From positions 3,038,001 to 3,102,000 of the forward strand of contig NZ_CP107954.1 of the NCBI RefSeq assembly GCF_036067295.1: a stretch of 64,000 nucleotides of DNA, in the 5' to 3' direction. This document shows positions 1 through 8,600 of the stretch, piece after piece (positions within the stretch are counted from its first letter, which is position 1; the number at the start of each line of letters is the position of its first letter). This DNA comes from Kribbella sp. NBC_00382. Its GTDB lineage: Bacteria; Actinomycetota; Actinomycetes; Propionibacteriales; Kribbellaceae. Under the pieces are notes generated by a model that was not told the origin of the DNA, did not search any database, and worked only from the letters and a program-made list of their open reading frames with translations. The position numbers and the translations under genes are program-made.

Positions 1-488
1 TGACCAAGCCGTTGATCGCCGCGGTCGAGGGGTATGCCGTGGCCGGCGGGTTCGAGCTCGCCCTGGCCTGCGACCTGATCGTGGCTGGTGAGTCGGCGAA
101 GTTCGGGTTGCCCGAGGTCCAGCGTGGTCTGATCGCCGGCGAAGGTGGTGCGATCCGGTTGCCTCAGCGATTGCCGTACCACCTCGCCATGGAGTTGTTG
201 CTCACCGGCGACCCGATGCCGGCCGCAACCGCAGCCACCCATGGCTTGGTCAACCGGCTGGTCCCCGATGGCGCGGCGCTCACCACCGCGATGACGCTTG
301 CCGCCCGGATCAGCCGCAATGCCCCGCTCGCCCTCGCCGCGGTCAAGCAGATCGTCCGCGCGGTCACCGAAGACGCGGCGTACGCGATGCAGGATCCCTT
401 GTATCACAGGGTTTCCAGCTCGGAGGACGCGCAAGAGGGAGCATTGGCGTTCGGTGAAAAACGCCCGCCCCGATGGCAAGGCCGCTAG
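1..488 (+). CDS. Enoyl-CoA hydratase/isomerase family protein (5' partial)
   Basis: This is the C-terminal part of a crotonase-fold protein; the frame is open from base 3 and the gene begins before the window. The first visible residues match the crotonase core: EGYAVAGGFELALACD gives the oxyanion-hole GG and the helix after it, and LPEVQRGLIAGEGG holds the usual catalytic acidic region. The C-terminal trimerisation helices follow. The family hydrates or isomerises acyl-CoA thioesters in beta-oxidation or related catabolism; the substrate cannot be read from this fragment. The stop codon overlaps the convergent diguanylate cyclase gene by four bases, so there is no room for a terminator between them. 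Confidence 0.9.
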   Translation, partial: TKPLIAAVEGYAVAGGFELALACDLIVAGESAKFGLPEVQRGLIAGEGGAIRLPQRLPYHLAMELLLTGDPMPAATAATHGLVNRLVPDGAALTTAMTLAARISRNAPLALAAVKQIVRAVTEDAAYAMQDPLYHRVSSSEDAQEGALAFGEKRPPRWQGR

Positions 489-2053
489 CTCAACCCGGTG
501 CGGCGGTGGCGTTTTTCTTCGTACATGCGGCGGTCGGCGACGGTGAGGAGGTCGCCGACCGAGGTGCCGTCGGTACTGCTTGCTTGGCCGATGCTGAGGC
601 GGAGCATGGCGAACCAGGGTTGGGCAGCGCCGCGGGCCACCAGGTCTGCGGCGGCCTTGATCCGTTCGACAAGCTCGCCGGCGCCGCGGTCGTCGGGGTT
701 GTCGAGCACGACGACGAATTCGTCGCCACCCGCTCGCGCGACCACGTCCTCGGCCCGACACTGCTCGGTCAGGAGTTGGGCGACGCGGCGTAGTACCTCG
801 TCGCCGCAGGCATGCCCATGACTGTCGTTGATGACCTTCAGGTTGTCGACGTCGATCGCGAGCACCGCGACCGAGCGCCCCGAGTCGAGGGCCGCGCTCA
901 TCCGCTCGTCGAGTGCGCGACGGTTGCCCACGCCGGTCAACGGATCCTCGCGCGCTGCCCGCCACTCGGCGTCGTGCCTGATGGAGAGCTCATGCGTCGC
1001 CAGCGCGCTGCGTACGGCGTACAGGCCGCGCAACCGTTCAGCCCACCAGCCGCGCGTGATCGCTCGCGCGTACTGCAGACCAGACGACGCCCCGTCATCC
1101 CCGGAGTCAGCAACGATCCGTACTGCGGTATGCCGGACAAGCGCCTCGACGGGCGGATCCGAAGTCGGTGGGAGATCGGTCCCGGCCCGCTCGGCGGCCT
1201 CCATCGCCTCGTCGAGCCGGCCCATCGACGCGTACGCCTGCGCCAGATAGGCACCCGCGATCGCGGCCGGCTCGGGCGAACCCAGCTTGGCCAGTTGATC
1301 GCGACAGTCCTTGAGGATGACCGCGGCCTCGGCCGGATCCGCCTCGAAATCGCTGGCCGCGAGCCACATCCGCCCGGCGATCGGCCAGTAGCCGATGAGG
1401 TTGGCGCCGATGATCGCCTCGTTCGCCGCTGCTGCCCAGTGCTTGGCCGCCTGGCGCCGGCGCAGGATCTCCGGCTCGTACGCCGGATCGCCCAGCCGCT
1501 CCATCTCGTGCGCCCAGCGAAGGTTGGACTCGGCCAGGTTCAGCCGGTTGATCGCGGGCGACTCGGGCAGCCCGAGCGGATCCACCCCGGCAGCGGCAGC
1601 GAACTCGAAATGCGGGATGCACAGCTCGAACAACCGCAGCAGGTCATAGGCATAACCCAGCCCGGTATGCGCCCAACTCGCGAGCCCCGGGTCCTTCGTC
1701 CTGGCCAGGGCGTTCTCCGCCGCGACCAGGTCGGCCACCGAGTCGCCGCCTTCGCCGGTGCGTAGCAAGGTGACGATCCGCACGGCCAGCGCATTGGCCT
1801 CCCAGCCTGGCTCCTCGATCGCGCGGGACACCCGGATGCAGCCGTCGACGGCGTCCAGTGCGGTCTCGGCGTCGGCGGTGTAGTGGGCGGCGATGGCGCG
1901 AACGTACTCCGCGGCCGCGCGCTCACTACTCGGGTCCGGGCCGAGCTCGGTGAGCAGCAGGCGGATGTCGGTAGCAGCTCCGGCGGGGTTGCCCGACTGG
2001 GCCCGCGTCATCGCAGCCGCGATCCGCGCGGTCACCCCCGACGTCTCCCGCAC
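485..2053 (-). CDS. Diguanylate cyclase, TPR-like N-terminus plus GGDEF domain
   Basis: The protein has 522 residues. Residues 1-350 are helical, Ala/Leu-rich and TPR-like, with no membrane segment and no PAS or GAF signature. Residues about 365-520 are a GGDEF domain with an intact GGDEF signature at 442-446. An RxxD inhibitory-site motif (R433-D436) lies exactly five residues before it, so the enzyme is predicted to make c-di-GMP with product inhibition. The start is GTG at 2053, preceded by GGGGGAGG; alignment with the upstream paralogue (SARIAGVMTLAQSGG against TARIAAAMTRAQSGN) supports it. It lies 28 bp downstream of that paralogue on the same strand and is probably co-transcribed. The TPR-like region may bind a protein or ligand, but nothing identifies the signal. 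Confidence 0.9.
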   Translation of the reverse strand: MRETSGVTARIAAAMTRAQSGNPAGAATDIRLLLTELGPDPSSERAAAEYVRAIAAHYTADAETALDAVDGCIRVSRAIEEPGWEANALAVRIVTLLRTGEGGDSVADLVAAENALARTKDPGLASWAHTGLGYAYDLLRLFELCIPHFEFAAAAGVDPLGLPESPAINRLNLAESNLRWAHEMERLGDPAYEPEILRRRQAAKHWAAAANEAIIGANLIGYWPIAGRMWLAASDFEADPAEAAVILKDCRDQLAKLGSPEPAAIAGAYLAQAYASMGRLDEAMEAAERAGTDLPPTSDPPVEALVRHTAVRIVADSGDDGASSGLQYARAITRGWWAERLRGLYAVRSALATHELSIRHDAEWRAAREDPLTGVGNRRALDERMSAALDSGRSVAVLAIDVDNLKVINDSHGHACGDEVLRRVAQLLTEQCRAEDVVARAGGDEFVVVLDNPDDRGAGELVERIKAAADLVARGAAQPWFAMLRLSIGQASSTDGTSVGDLLTVADRRMYEEKRHRRTGLS

Positions 2054-2081
2054 CCAACCTCCCCCTCGTGTCGCACTCTGG

Positions 2082-3635
2082 CTATCTGGAACGGCGCTTG
2101 TCCTCGTACAGCCGGCTGTCCGCCATCGGGATCAGCAGCTCGACGGGCACACCTTCCGCGGTCGCGGCGTACCCGATGCTCAGGCCCAGTCTGCTGAGCC
2201 ACGGCTTGGCCGTCGTGGCGGCCACCAGGGCCACCGCGGCACGGATCCGCTCGGCCAGCTGGGCGCCGCCCTTGGCGTCCGGCTGGTCCAGTACCACGAA
2301 GAACTCGTCTCCTCCCGATCGAATCACGGCATCGGTGGCACGCGCCTGTTCTACCAGCAGATTTGCCACAAGTTGCAATAACTCGTCCCCACGGGCGTGC
2401 CCGAAGGTGTCGTTCACGACCTTGAGGTCGTCCACATCGATGGCCAGCAAGGTCACCGCGCGCTGCGAGTCGCGGGCCGCGGTCAGCCGCTCGTCCATGG
2501 CGCGGCGGTTGCCGATCCCGGTCAGCGCGTCCTGCCGCGCGGCGTGCCACTCGGCATCGTGGCGGGCCGAGAGGTCATGCGCCACCAGAGCCTGTCGTAC
2601 TGCGTTAAGCCCACGCTGGCGCTCTTTCCACCAAGCGCGAGCGACCGACCGGGCGTAGTCGAGCGCCGCCTCCGCGCCGCGTTCACCGAGCTGGACCGCA
2701 AGCTCGGACCGGGTTTGCAGTACAAGCAGCTCGGTCGACGGATCGGACAGCGGAATCAGGTCCTCGATGGCGCGATCGGCCGCGATCCGCGCCTGCTCCC
2801 AGTCGCCTTGCTCGGCGAAAGCCCTTGCCAGGTAGGTACTTGCGATCGCCAGCCGCTCGGTCTCGCCGAGCTTGCTGATGTCGTCGCGGCACTGCGCGAG
2901 CTCCTTGATCGCCTCGCCGGGGTCGGTCGAGGTGGCGGCCGCGGCCAGCCAGAGCCGCGCGCTCAACCGCCAGAACTCCTGGCTCTCGTCCGCGACGATC
3001 ACCGTCTCCGCCTTGCGGGCCCAGTGCGCGGCCGAGGCGAGCCGCTCGTCGATCTCGGACCGGTACGACGGGTCGCCGAGGCGCTCGAGTTCGTGCGCCC
3101 AGCGCAGTTGGGTCTCGGCCAGGTTGAGCCGGTCGATCGCCGGTGACTCGGGCAGTGGAAGCGCGTCGTCCTCGATCCCGGCGGCGATCTCGTAGTGCGG
3201 CACGCAGAGCTCGAACAGCCGCAGTACGTCGTACGCGTAGCCGAGCCCGGTGTGGCCCCAGCCGCGAAGACCCGGATGGGTGGTGCGCTCCAACGCGTGC
3301 TCGGCGGCGACCAGGTCGTTGATCGTGTCGCCACCGCGACCGCTCCGGGCCAGCGTGATGATCCGGATCGCCAGCGCGTTGGCCTCCCAGCCCGGCTCGT
3401 CGATCGCCCGCGCGATGGCGAGGCACTCGTCGACCGCCGCGAGGGACTCGTCGGCGTCGCTGGCGTGATGCGCGGTCACCCCGCGCACGTACTCCGCCGC
3501 GGCGAGGTCATAACTCGGTACGCCGGCGAGCTCGGCGCGGATGGCGTTGATCTGGGCGGCAGCGACGACATGCCCGCCGGACTGGGCAAGCGTCATCACT
3601 CCCGCGATCCGTGCGGACAACCGCCCCGCCTCCAT
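2082..3635 (-). CDS. Diguanylate cyclase, TPR-like N-terminus plus GGDEF domain (paralogue)
   Basis: The protein has 517 residues and the same architecture as the gene downstream: a helical TPR-like region over the first two thirds, then a GGDEF domain. The signature is RSGGDEFFVVLD, and an RxxD motif (RATD) lies five residues before GGDEF, so catalysis and product inhibition are both predicted. The frame stays open far upstream, but the ATG at 3635 is chosen because AAGGGGAGG (complement of 3642-3650) sits at ideal spacing and the N-terminus then aligns with the paralogue. The two proteins are clearly homologous over their whole length, so this is an old tandem duplication rather than a recent copy. 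It follows a small CxxC gene by 19 bp. Confidence 0.9.
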   Translation of the reverse strand: MEAGRLSARIAGVMTLAQSGGHVVAAAQINAIRAELAGVPSYDLAAAEYVRGVTAHHASDADESLAAVDECLAIARAIDEPGWEANALAIRIITLARSGRGGDTINDLVAAEHALERTTHPGLRGWGHTGLGYAYDVLRLFELCVPHYEIAAGIEDDALPLPESPAIDRLNLAETQLRWAHELERLGDPSYRSEIDERLASAAHWARKAETVIVADESQEFWRLSARLWLAAAATSTDPGEAIKELAQCRDDISKLGETERLAIASTYLARAFAEQGDWEQARIAADRAIEDLIPLSDPSTELLVLQTRSELAVQLGERGAEAALDYARSVARAWWKERQRGLNAVRQALVAHDLSARHDAEWHAARQDALTGIGNRRAMDERLTAARDSQRAVTLLAIDVDDLKVVNDTFGHARGDELLQLVANLLVEQARATDAVIRSGGDEFFVVLDQPDAKGGAQLAERIRAAVALVAATTAKPWLSRLGLSIGYAATAEGVPVELLIPMADSRLYEDKRRSR

Positions 3636-3654
3636 CGCCCGCCTCCCCTTGTCG

Positions 3655-3936
3655 TCACCCACCGTCCAGGTGAGACCGCCCATTGTGGCGGCGCAGGGGG
3701 CCGCTGTCACGACCTGGCAGATTCCGGACAGCCCGCTCTGGCAGGTCCGACGTTGTACTACGCCCCGCTCCGACCTCGACGAGCGCTCGGCCGTCGCACT
3801 CTTGGCACCGCCCCACCGACTCGTCGTGCTCAGGACCTCGGACGATCGCCGCGCCCAGCGGGCTGCCGGTGCGTCCGACACCAGGGTCAGCGTCGGCGCA
3901 CCCGGCGCAGTGGTTGCGCGGCGGGCGCCGGCACAC
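3655..3936 (-). CDS. Small putative zinc-ribbon protein (two CxxC pairs)
   Basis: This is a 93-residue reading frame with two CxxC knuckles, CAGC (Cys10 and Cys13) and CQEC (Cys44 and Cys47), an arrangement that usually binds one zinc ion. The rest is polar and Arg/Gly-rich with no membrane segment. Third codon positions are mostly G or C through the first 60 codons, better than in the overlapping frames. It ends 19 bp before the ATG of the diguanylate cyclase, on the same strand, as the first gene of a possible three-gene operon. I do not recognise a named family. It could be a redox or zinc switch for the cyclases, but it could also be a chance frame in the leader. Confidence 0.45.
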   Translation of the reverse strand: MCRRPPRNHCAGCADADPGVGRTGSPLGAAIVRGPEHDESVGRCQECDGRALVEVGAGRSTTSDLPERAVRNLPGRDSGPLRRHNGRSHLDGG

Positions 3937-4092
3937 GAGTCAGCGCCTCGTGGGCGTCCATTTCGTCCGGCACAGCGGGGCGCGCGGCTCGCCTTCACCA
4001 AGCGGCGACGGAGGAGCCGCGCACCGGGGAGGGTGGGAGCGGTCGGAACTGGAGCGACGTAGGAGCGGAACTGGAGATCGCGTGGGGGCTTT

Positions 4093-5397
4093 TCAGCCGG
4101 CGACTTGCTGGGTTTCGGCTGCTGCGTGGAGTTGGACGGGGAGGGATTCGACGCCGTAGACGATGGAGAAGTCGCGGAAGCGGAGTTGGTCTTCGGAGAC
4201 TGCTAGGCGGAGGTTGGGGAAGCGGTTGGCGAGCGCGAGGAAGGCTGCGCGGAGCTCCATCCGGGCCAGTTCGGCGCCTACGCAGCGGTGCATGCCGTGG
4301 CCGAAGGCCAGGTGGGCGGCGGGGGCGCGGCGGGGCCAGAAGTCCTCCGCGTTGGTGCCGAAGACAGCCTTGTCGCGGTCGGCGCCGGACAGGGAGACGG
4401 CGACCAGGTCGCCCTTCTTGACCTGCTGGCCGAACAGTTCCTGGTCGTGCTTGGCGAACCGGGGGAAGGCGACCTGGACGACCGTCAGGTACCGCAGGAG
4501 CTCCTCGACGATCGCGTCGACCGATTCCGGCTCGGTCCGGAGCCGGGCGAAGATCTCCGGGTCGCGGAGCAGTACCAGGGTGCCGAGGGCGAGCATGCTG
4601 GCCGACGTCTCGTAGCCGCCGAGGAAGACGCCGTCAGCGAGCCCACCGAGCTCGATGTCGTCGATCCCGTCGCCGTGCTCGCGGATGATCGAGCCGATCA
4701 GGCCGTCGCCGGGGTCCTTGCGCTGCTTGCCGACGATCTCGAAGAGGAACTCGCGCGACTCGCTGGCCGAGCCGAAGACGCCGATCCCGCCGCCGGACAG
4801 GTCGAACCGGGCCGGGCCGAGCGCCCGGAAGCGATCGCGGTCCTGCTCCTCGACGCCGAGCAGGTCGGCGATCAGCAGGAACGGCACGTTGAAGGCGAAG
4901 TCGGTGACGATGTCGACCACCGGGCCCTTGGCCTCCATCAGGTCGAGCTGATCGTTGACGATCTTCTCGATCATCGGCTCCAGCCGGGCCAGCCGCCGCT
5001 TGGTGAACTCGGGCGTGAGCAGCTTGCGCAGCCGGGTGTGGTCCGGCGGGTCGGTGAAGCCCAGGCCGCCGATGCCCTCGGACGGCTTGTTCGGGTCGGA
5101 GCCGATCATCGGGCGGATGTCGTTGCTGAAGTTGACGGAGTCGGCGAGCACGACCTTGGCCTCGGCGTGGCCGGAGACCATCCAGACGTTCAGGCCGAAC
5201 AGGTTGGCGAGCTTGTGCATCGGCTCGATCTCGCGGATCGCGGCCATTTCGGGCACTGGGTCGAGGCCGACCCGGCGCAGCGGCATCGAGACCTGGCGCG
5301 GGAACACCCGCATCTTGGACAAGTTCAGACCACCCTTGCGAGTGGTTCGGCTCAAGACTCGGCTGCCGACCCATCTCTTCAGGTATGTCGCAACCAT
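4093..5397 (-). CDS. Cytochrome P450
   Basis: A soluble bacterial class I P450. The heme-binding loop is FGHGMHRCVGAELARME, with the axial Cys. The K-helix ExxR is in VEELLRYL, and the I-helix oxygen-activation motif is FLGGYETSA, with the acid-alcohol pair replaced by E-T as in many actinobacterial CYPs. No ferredoxin or reductase gene is adjacent, so electrons must come from elsewhere; the substrate is unknown. The start is uncertain. GTG at 5424, ATG at 5397 and ATG at 5313 are all in frame. I chose 5397 (434 residues); the last would give about 406 residues, nearer the usual family length. Three TGGCACCAC boxes lie 90-157 bp upstream. Confidence 0.9.
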   Translation of the reverse strand: MVATYLKRWVGSRVLSRTTRKGGLNLSKMRVFPRQVSMPLRRVGLDPVPEMAAIREIEPMHKLANLFGLNVWMVSGHAEAKVVLADSVNFSNDIRPMIGSDPNKPSEGIGGLGFTDPPDHTRLRKLLTPEFTKRRLARLEPMIEKIVNDQLDLMEAKGPVVDIVTDFAFNVPFLLIADLLGVEEQDRDRFRALGPARFDLSGGGIGVFGSASESREFLFEIVGKQRKDPGDGLIGSIIREHGDGIDDIELGGLADGVFLGGYETSASMLALGTLVLLRDPEIFARLRTEPESVDAIVEELLRYLTVVQVAFPRFAKHDQELFGQQVKKGDLVAVSLSGADRDKAVFGTNAEDFWPRRAPAAHLAFGHGMHRCVGAELARMELRAAFLALANRFPNLRLAVSEDQLRFRDFSIVYGVESLPVQLHAAAETQQVAG

Positions 5398-5480
5398 GAC
5401 TCCCACGCGCCCTCTCTGAACCACTGCCCCCGACGGCTTTCGTCTACTTCGAAAGTAGTCGTACCGGGGACCAGATCTGA

Positions 5481-5554
5481 TGGTGTTGGCACCACTTTCG
5501 CGGTGGCGCTGGCACCACCATGGGAGGGGGCCATGGCGCTGCTTCGTGGTGCCA
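5481..5554. promoter_or_regulatory. Array of three TGGCACCAC boxes upstream of the P450 gene
   Basis: The 9-mer TGGCACCAC occurs at 5487-5495 and 5510-5518, 23 bp apart start to start, and again in inverted orientation at 5546-5554. The first copy is part of a TGGTG-N4-CACCA palindrome (5481-5494), and the second sits in a GGTGG-N8-CCACC arrangement (5502-5519). The array is in the 302-bp gap between the P450 start and the GH31 stop, about 90-157 bp before the P450 ATG. This is the place and spacing of a repressor or activator site. The regulator is not identifiable here. Confidence 0.45.
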
Positions 5555-5590
5555 GGTCAGACCTTGTCATGGACGAGGGCCGAGATACCA

Positions 5591-5640
5591 CCGGAACCCA
5601 CCTGTACCGTCCCCTGGGACGGCTGACAGGTGGGTTCCGG
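5591..5640 (-). terminator. Nested perfect hairpin downstream of the GH31 gene
   Basis: A perfect 15-bp stem (CCGGAACCCACCTGT at 5591-5605 pairing with 5626-5640) encloses a second perfect 7-bp stem (CCGTCCC 5607-5613 with GGGACGG 5616-5622). It begins 60 bp past the GH31 stop on the minus strand. No T-run follows, so this fits the U-less hairpin terminators common in actinobacteria; insulation from the downstream P450 promoter is the likely role. Confidence 0.6.
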
Positions 5641-5699
5641 GGTAGCTCAGGGAAAGTCCAGCCGAAAGTCGGTTGCGCGGACTCCGGCCGGCTGCTGGA

Positions 5700-8600
5700 T
5701 CAGGCGTTCTTGCAGGTCAGCCGCGCCTCCGCCCAGTCTGCATGGTCGCTGGTGACGCCGTCGCCGGCATCGGTCACCTGCAGCGTCAGGAGCTGGCCAC
5801 CCGTCGTGTCGACGCTGACGGGCACCGTGGGTGAAGTACCGGTAAGCAGATCCGATGTGTACTTCGCCACACCGTCGACGAGCACCTTGAAGCTCACCTT
5901 GCCCCGGTCCTCCATCTCGTCGTCCACCCCGACCTTGGCGGTGAAGCCCGTGCAGTTGCCGCCGAGCCGCACGGTCACCGACGACGGCGCGTGCGTACCC
6001 AGTCCCTTCGCGTACTGCGTTCCGTCGAGCGTCAGTGCGGCTCCGTCACCGGCCGCGTCCTCACCGTTGCTCTTGTCCCGCTCGACCGGACCCCAGCCGT
6101 TGCTCGAGTCCACGAACTCCAGATCGCTCACCCACGGCTGGCCGGTCGGAGCCGGAGGCAACGGCTTGTCCGCGAGCGTCGCCGCGAAGAATCCGAGTCC
6201 GCCGCCGGGCAGCTTGATCGCCTTCACCGTCTTGCCCGGCGTCACCGGTACGGCGGTGTAGAAGACCCGGTAGTCCGTCGTGGTGTTGGACAGGCCGGAC
6301 GGTGTGTACCGGCCCTTGACGGAGACGGCGAGTTTCGCGCCGCCCGTCGCCGGGTCCTGGCAGCACCAGTTGGGCAGTTGCAGCGGTGCGGTCGACTCGG
6401 TGCCGTCGGTGTAGATGATCGTCACGTTGCCCTTGGCGTTCAGGCTCGCGCCCGCGCCCAGCAGGGCCAGCGACGATCCGGTGCCCGAGACGAGGATCGG
6501 CGCGGACTGGTTCTTCACCAGGTTCGGCGTACCGGGTGCTCCGGTCGGCCAGGTGAAGTCGGCGCCCTGCACGGTGACCTTGGCGCCCGGGGTGTAGCCG
6601 GCCGCGGCCAGTGCTTCACCGTTGAAGCTGTCGCCCGAGCCATCGAAGTTGCCTTGGGCAAAGGTCTTCGCGTCGCTGATGCCGACCACGGTCGCGGCCT
6701 GCGACAACGATGCGTAAGGCAACTGTGCGAGCGCCACCGTGCTGTTGCTGTAGGTGTCCTCGTGGACCAGGTACGAAGCATCCAGCCGCAGTGTGAACGC
6801 GGCCGGCTTGACCGAGGCCGCGGGAGTCACGGCGAGCTTGGTGCTGACCGTCTTGCCTGGGTCGACCTTGGCGAAGGTGCTCGTCCCGGTCGAGGTCCAG
6901 CCGGCCGGCAGGTCCAGCGCGAGCTTGACGTTGCGCATGGTGGCGTCGGTCGGGTTGGTGAAGGAGGCCGTCAGTTCGGTGGCCTGGCCCGGTGCGTTCC
7001 ACAGCGCCGGCGAGGAGAGCTCCGGCGTACCGGTGGACTCCAGGACGGCCTTGCCGCCGCCGACGGAGGTGGTGCCGGCGAGGCGGACGGTTGCTGTGGC
7101 GGCGGTGGAGATCGACGCGGTCTTGACGAGCACGACGCCGTTCTCGTAGTACCAGCCGGTGGTGGCTGCGTTGTACGTGTCCTTGGTGGCTTGCTTGTTG
7201 AGTTGGACGCTGTCCACCGAGACATCGCGCGGGGCGGTGCCGGTGTGGACGGTCAGCTCGTACGGACGTGTGGTCGGCTTACCGGCGTACGAGCCCTTGC
7301 TGGCGCCGATCTTGACGGTGACGTCGCCGCGGGCCGCGACGGGGGCGGTGACCTCCAGGAGCTGCGAGGCCGACTTTTCCTGCTTGTAGTCGCGGGTGAC
7401 GCGGTCGTCCTCGTAGAGGTTGAACGACGACTTGCCCTCCGGGTAGACGTCGACAGTGAGCCGGTCGCCGAAGCCCTGCTCAGCGGCGTTGTTGATGCCG
7501 GCCTTCCACATCGGTACGACCGCGCCGGCCTTGACGAACAACGGCAGCGTGTCGAGCGGTGCGTGGTAGCCGTTCACCGTGGTCGGGCCGGTGTAGACCT
7601 TGCCGGTCCAGTAGTCGACCCAGTTGCCCTTGGGCAGGTAGATGCCGCTCTTGACGTCGTCGGCGCTCCAGGACGGCGCGACAAGGAACTCCTTGCCTGC
7701 AAGGAACTCGTACTTGGCCGCGTCGCCCCAGGTGTTCGGGTCGTCCGGGTACTCCAGCACGGGTGAACGGTTCAGCGGAGCACCGGTCGCGTGGGCCTCA
7801 GCGGCGTACGAGTAGAAGTACGGAAGCAGACGCTCGCGCAGCTTGAGGTACTTGCGGTTGATCGAGGTGTACGGCTCGCCGTACGCCCACGGCTGCTTGA
7901 ACGCCGGGGTGGCCCAGCCCGACATCGTCATGAAGGCGGGGTTGAACGTCTTCCACTGCAGGTCTCGCGTGTAGCTGGTCGGTGAACCGCCGAAGATGCC
8001 GTCGACATCCCCTGCGCTGTAGGCGATTCCGGAGTTGCCGGAGCCGGTGATAGCGGGGATCTGCCACTTGATGGCGTCCAGCGAGCCGCTGTGGTCGCCG
8101 GTCCACTGCACTGCACACCGCTGCGCACCTGCCCAGCCCTCAACCATCCAGGCGTAGCCACGGGCGTTGCTGTACTGCTCGATGCCGTCGTGCGCGGTGT
8201 CGCAGGCGCTCAGCGCGTAGCGGTAGCCAGGGCCGACCCATGCGACGTCCAGCTTGCGTACGCGGACTCCTGCGTCGCCTACCTCGGCCGGCTGTCGGTC
8301 GAGCGACGACTGGGTCCACAGGCCCATCTGGATGTTCCGCTTGCGCAGCTCGTCGCCGGTCTGCTTGAGCGCGGGGATGTCCCGCTTGCCCCACCAGGTG
8401 CCGTCGACCTGCTCCGAGTCGGTGTTGGCCGAGTAGCCACAGCCGTAGTCGTCGTTGACCAGCATCCAGCCGCCGGGCATGTCGTTGTCCTGGAACTTCT
8501 GCGCGACCTTGACCGCGTCCAGCGTGGTCGTCTTCTCCGGGTTGACCTTCCAGTCGTTGCTGGGGTCCGGATCGGTGGCGTAGTGGCCGCGGTTGTAGCA

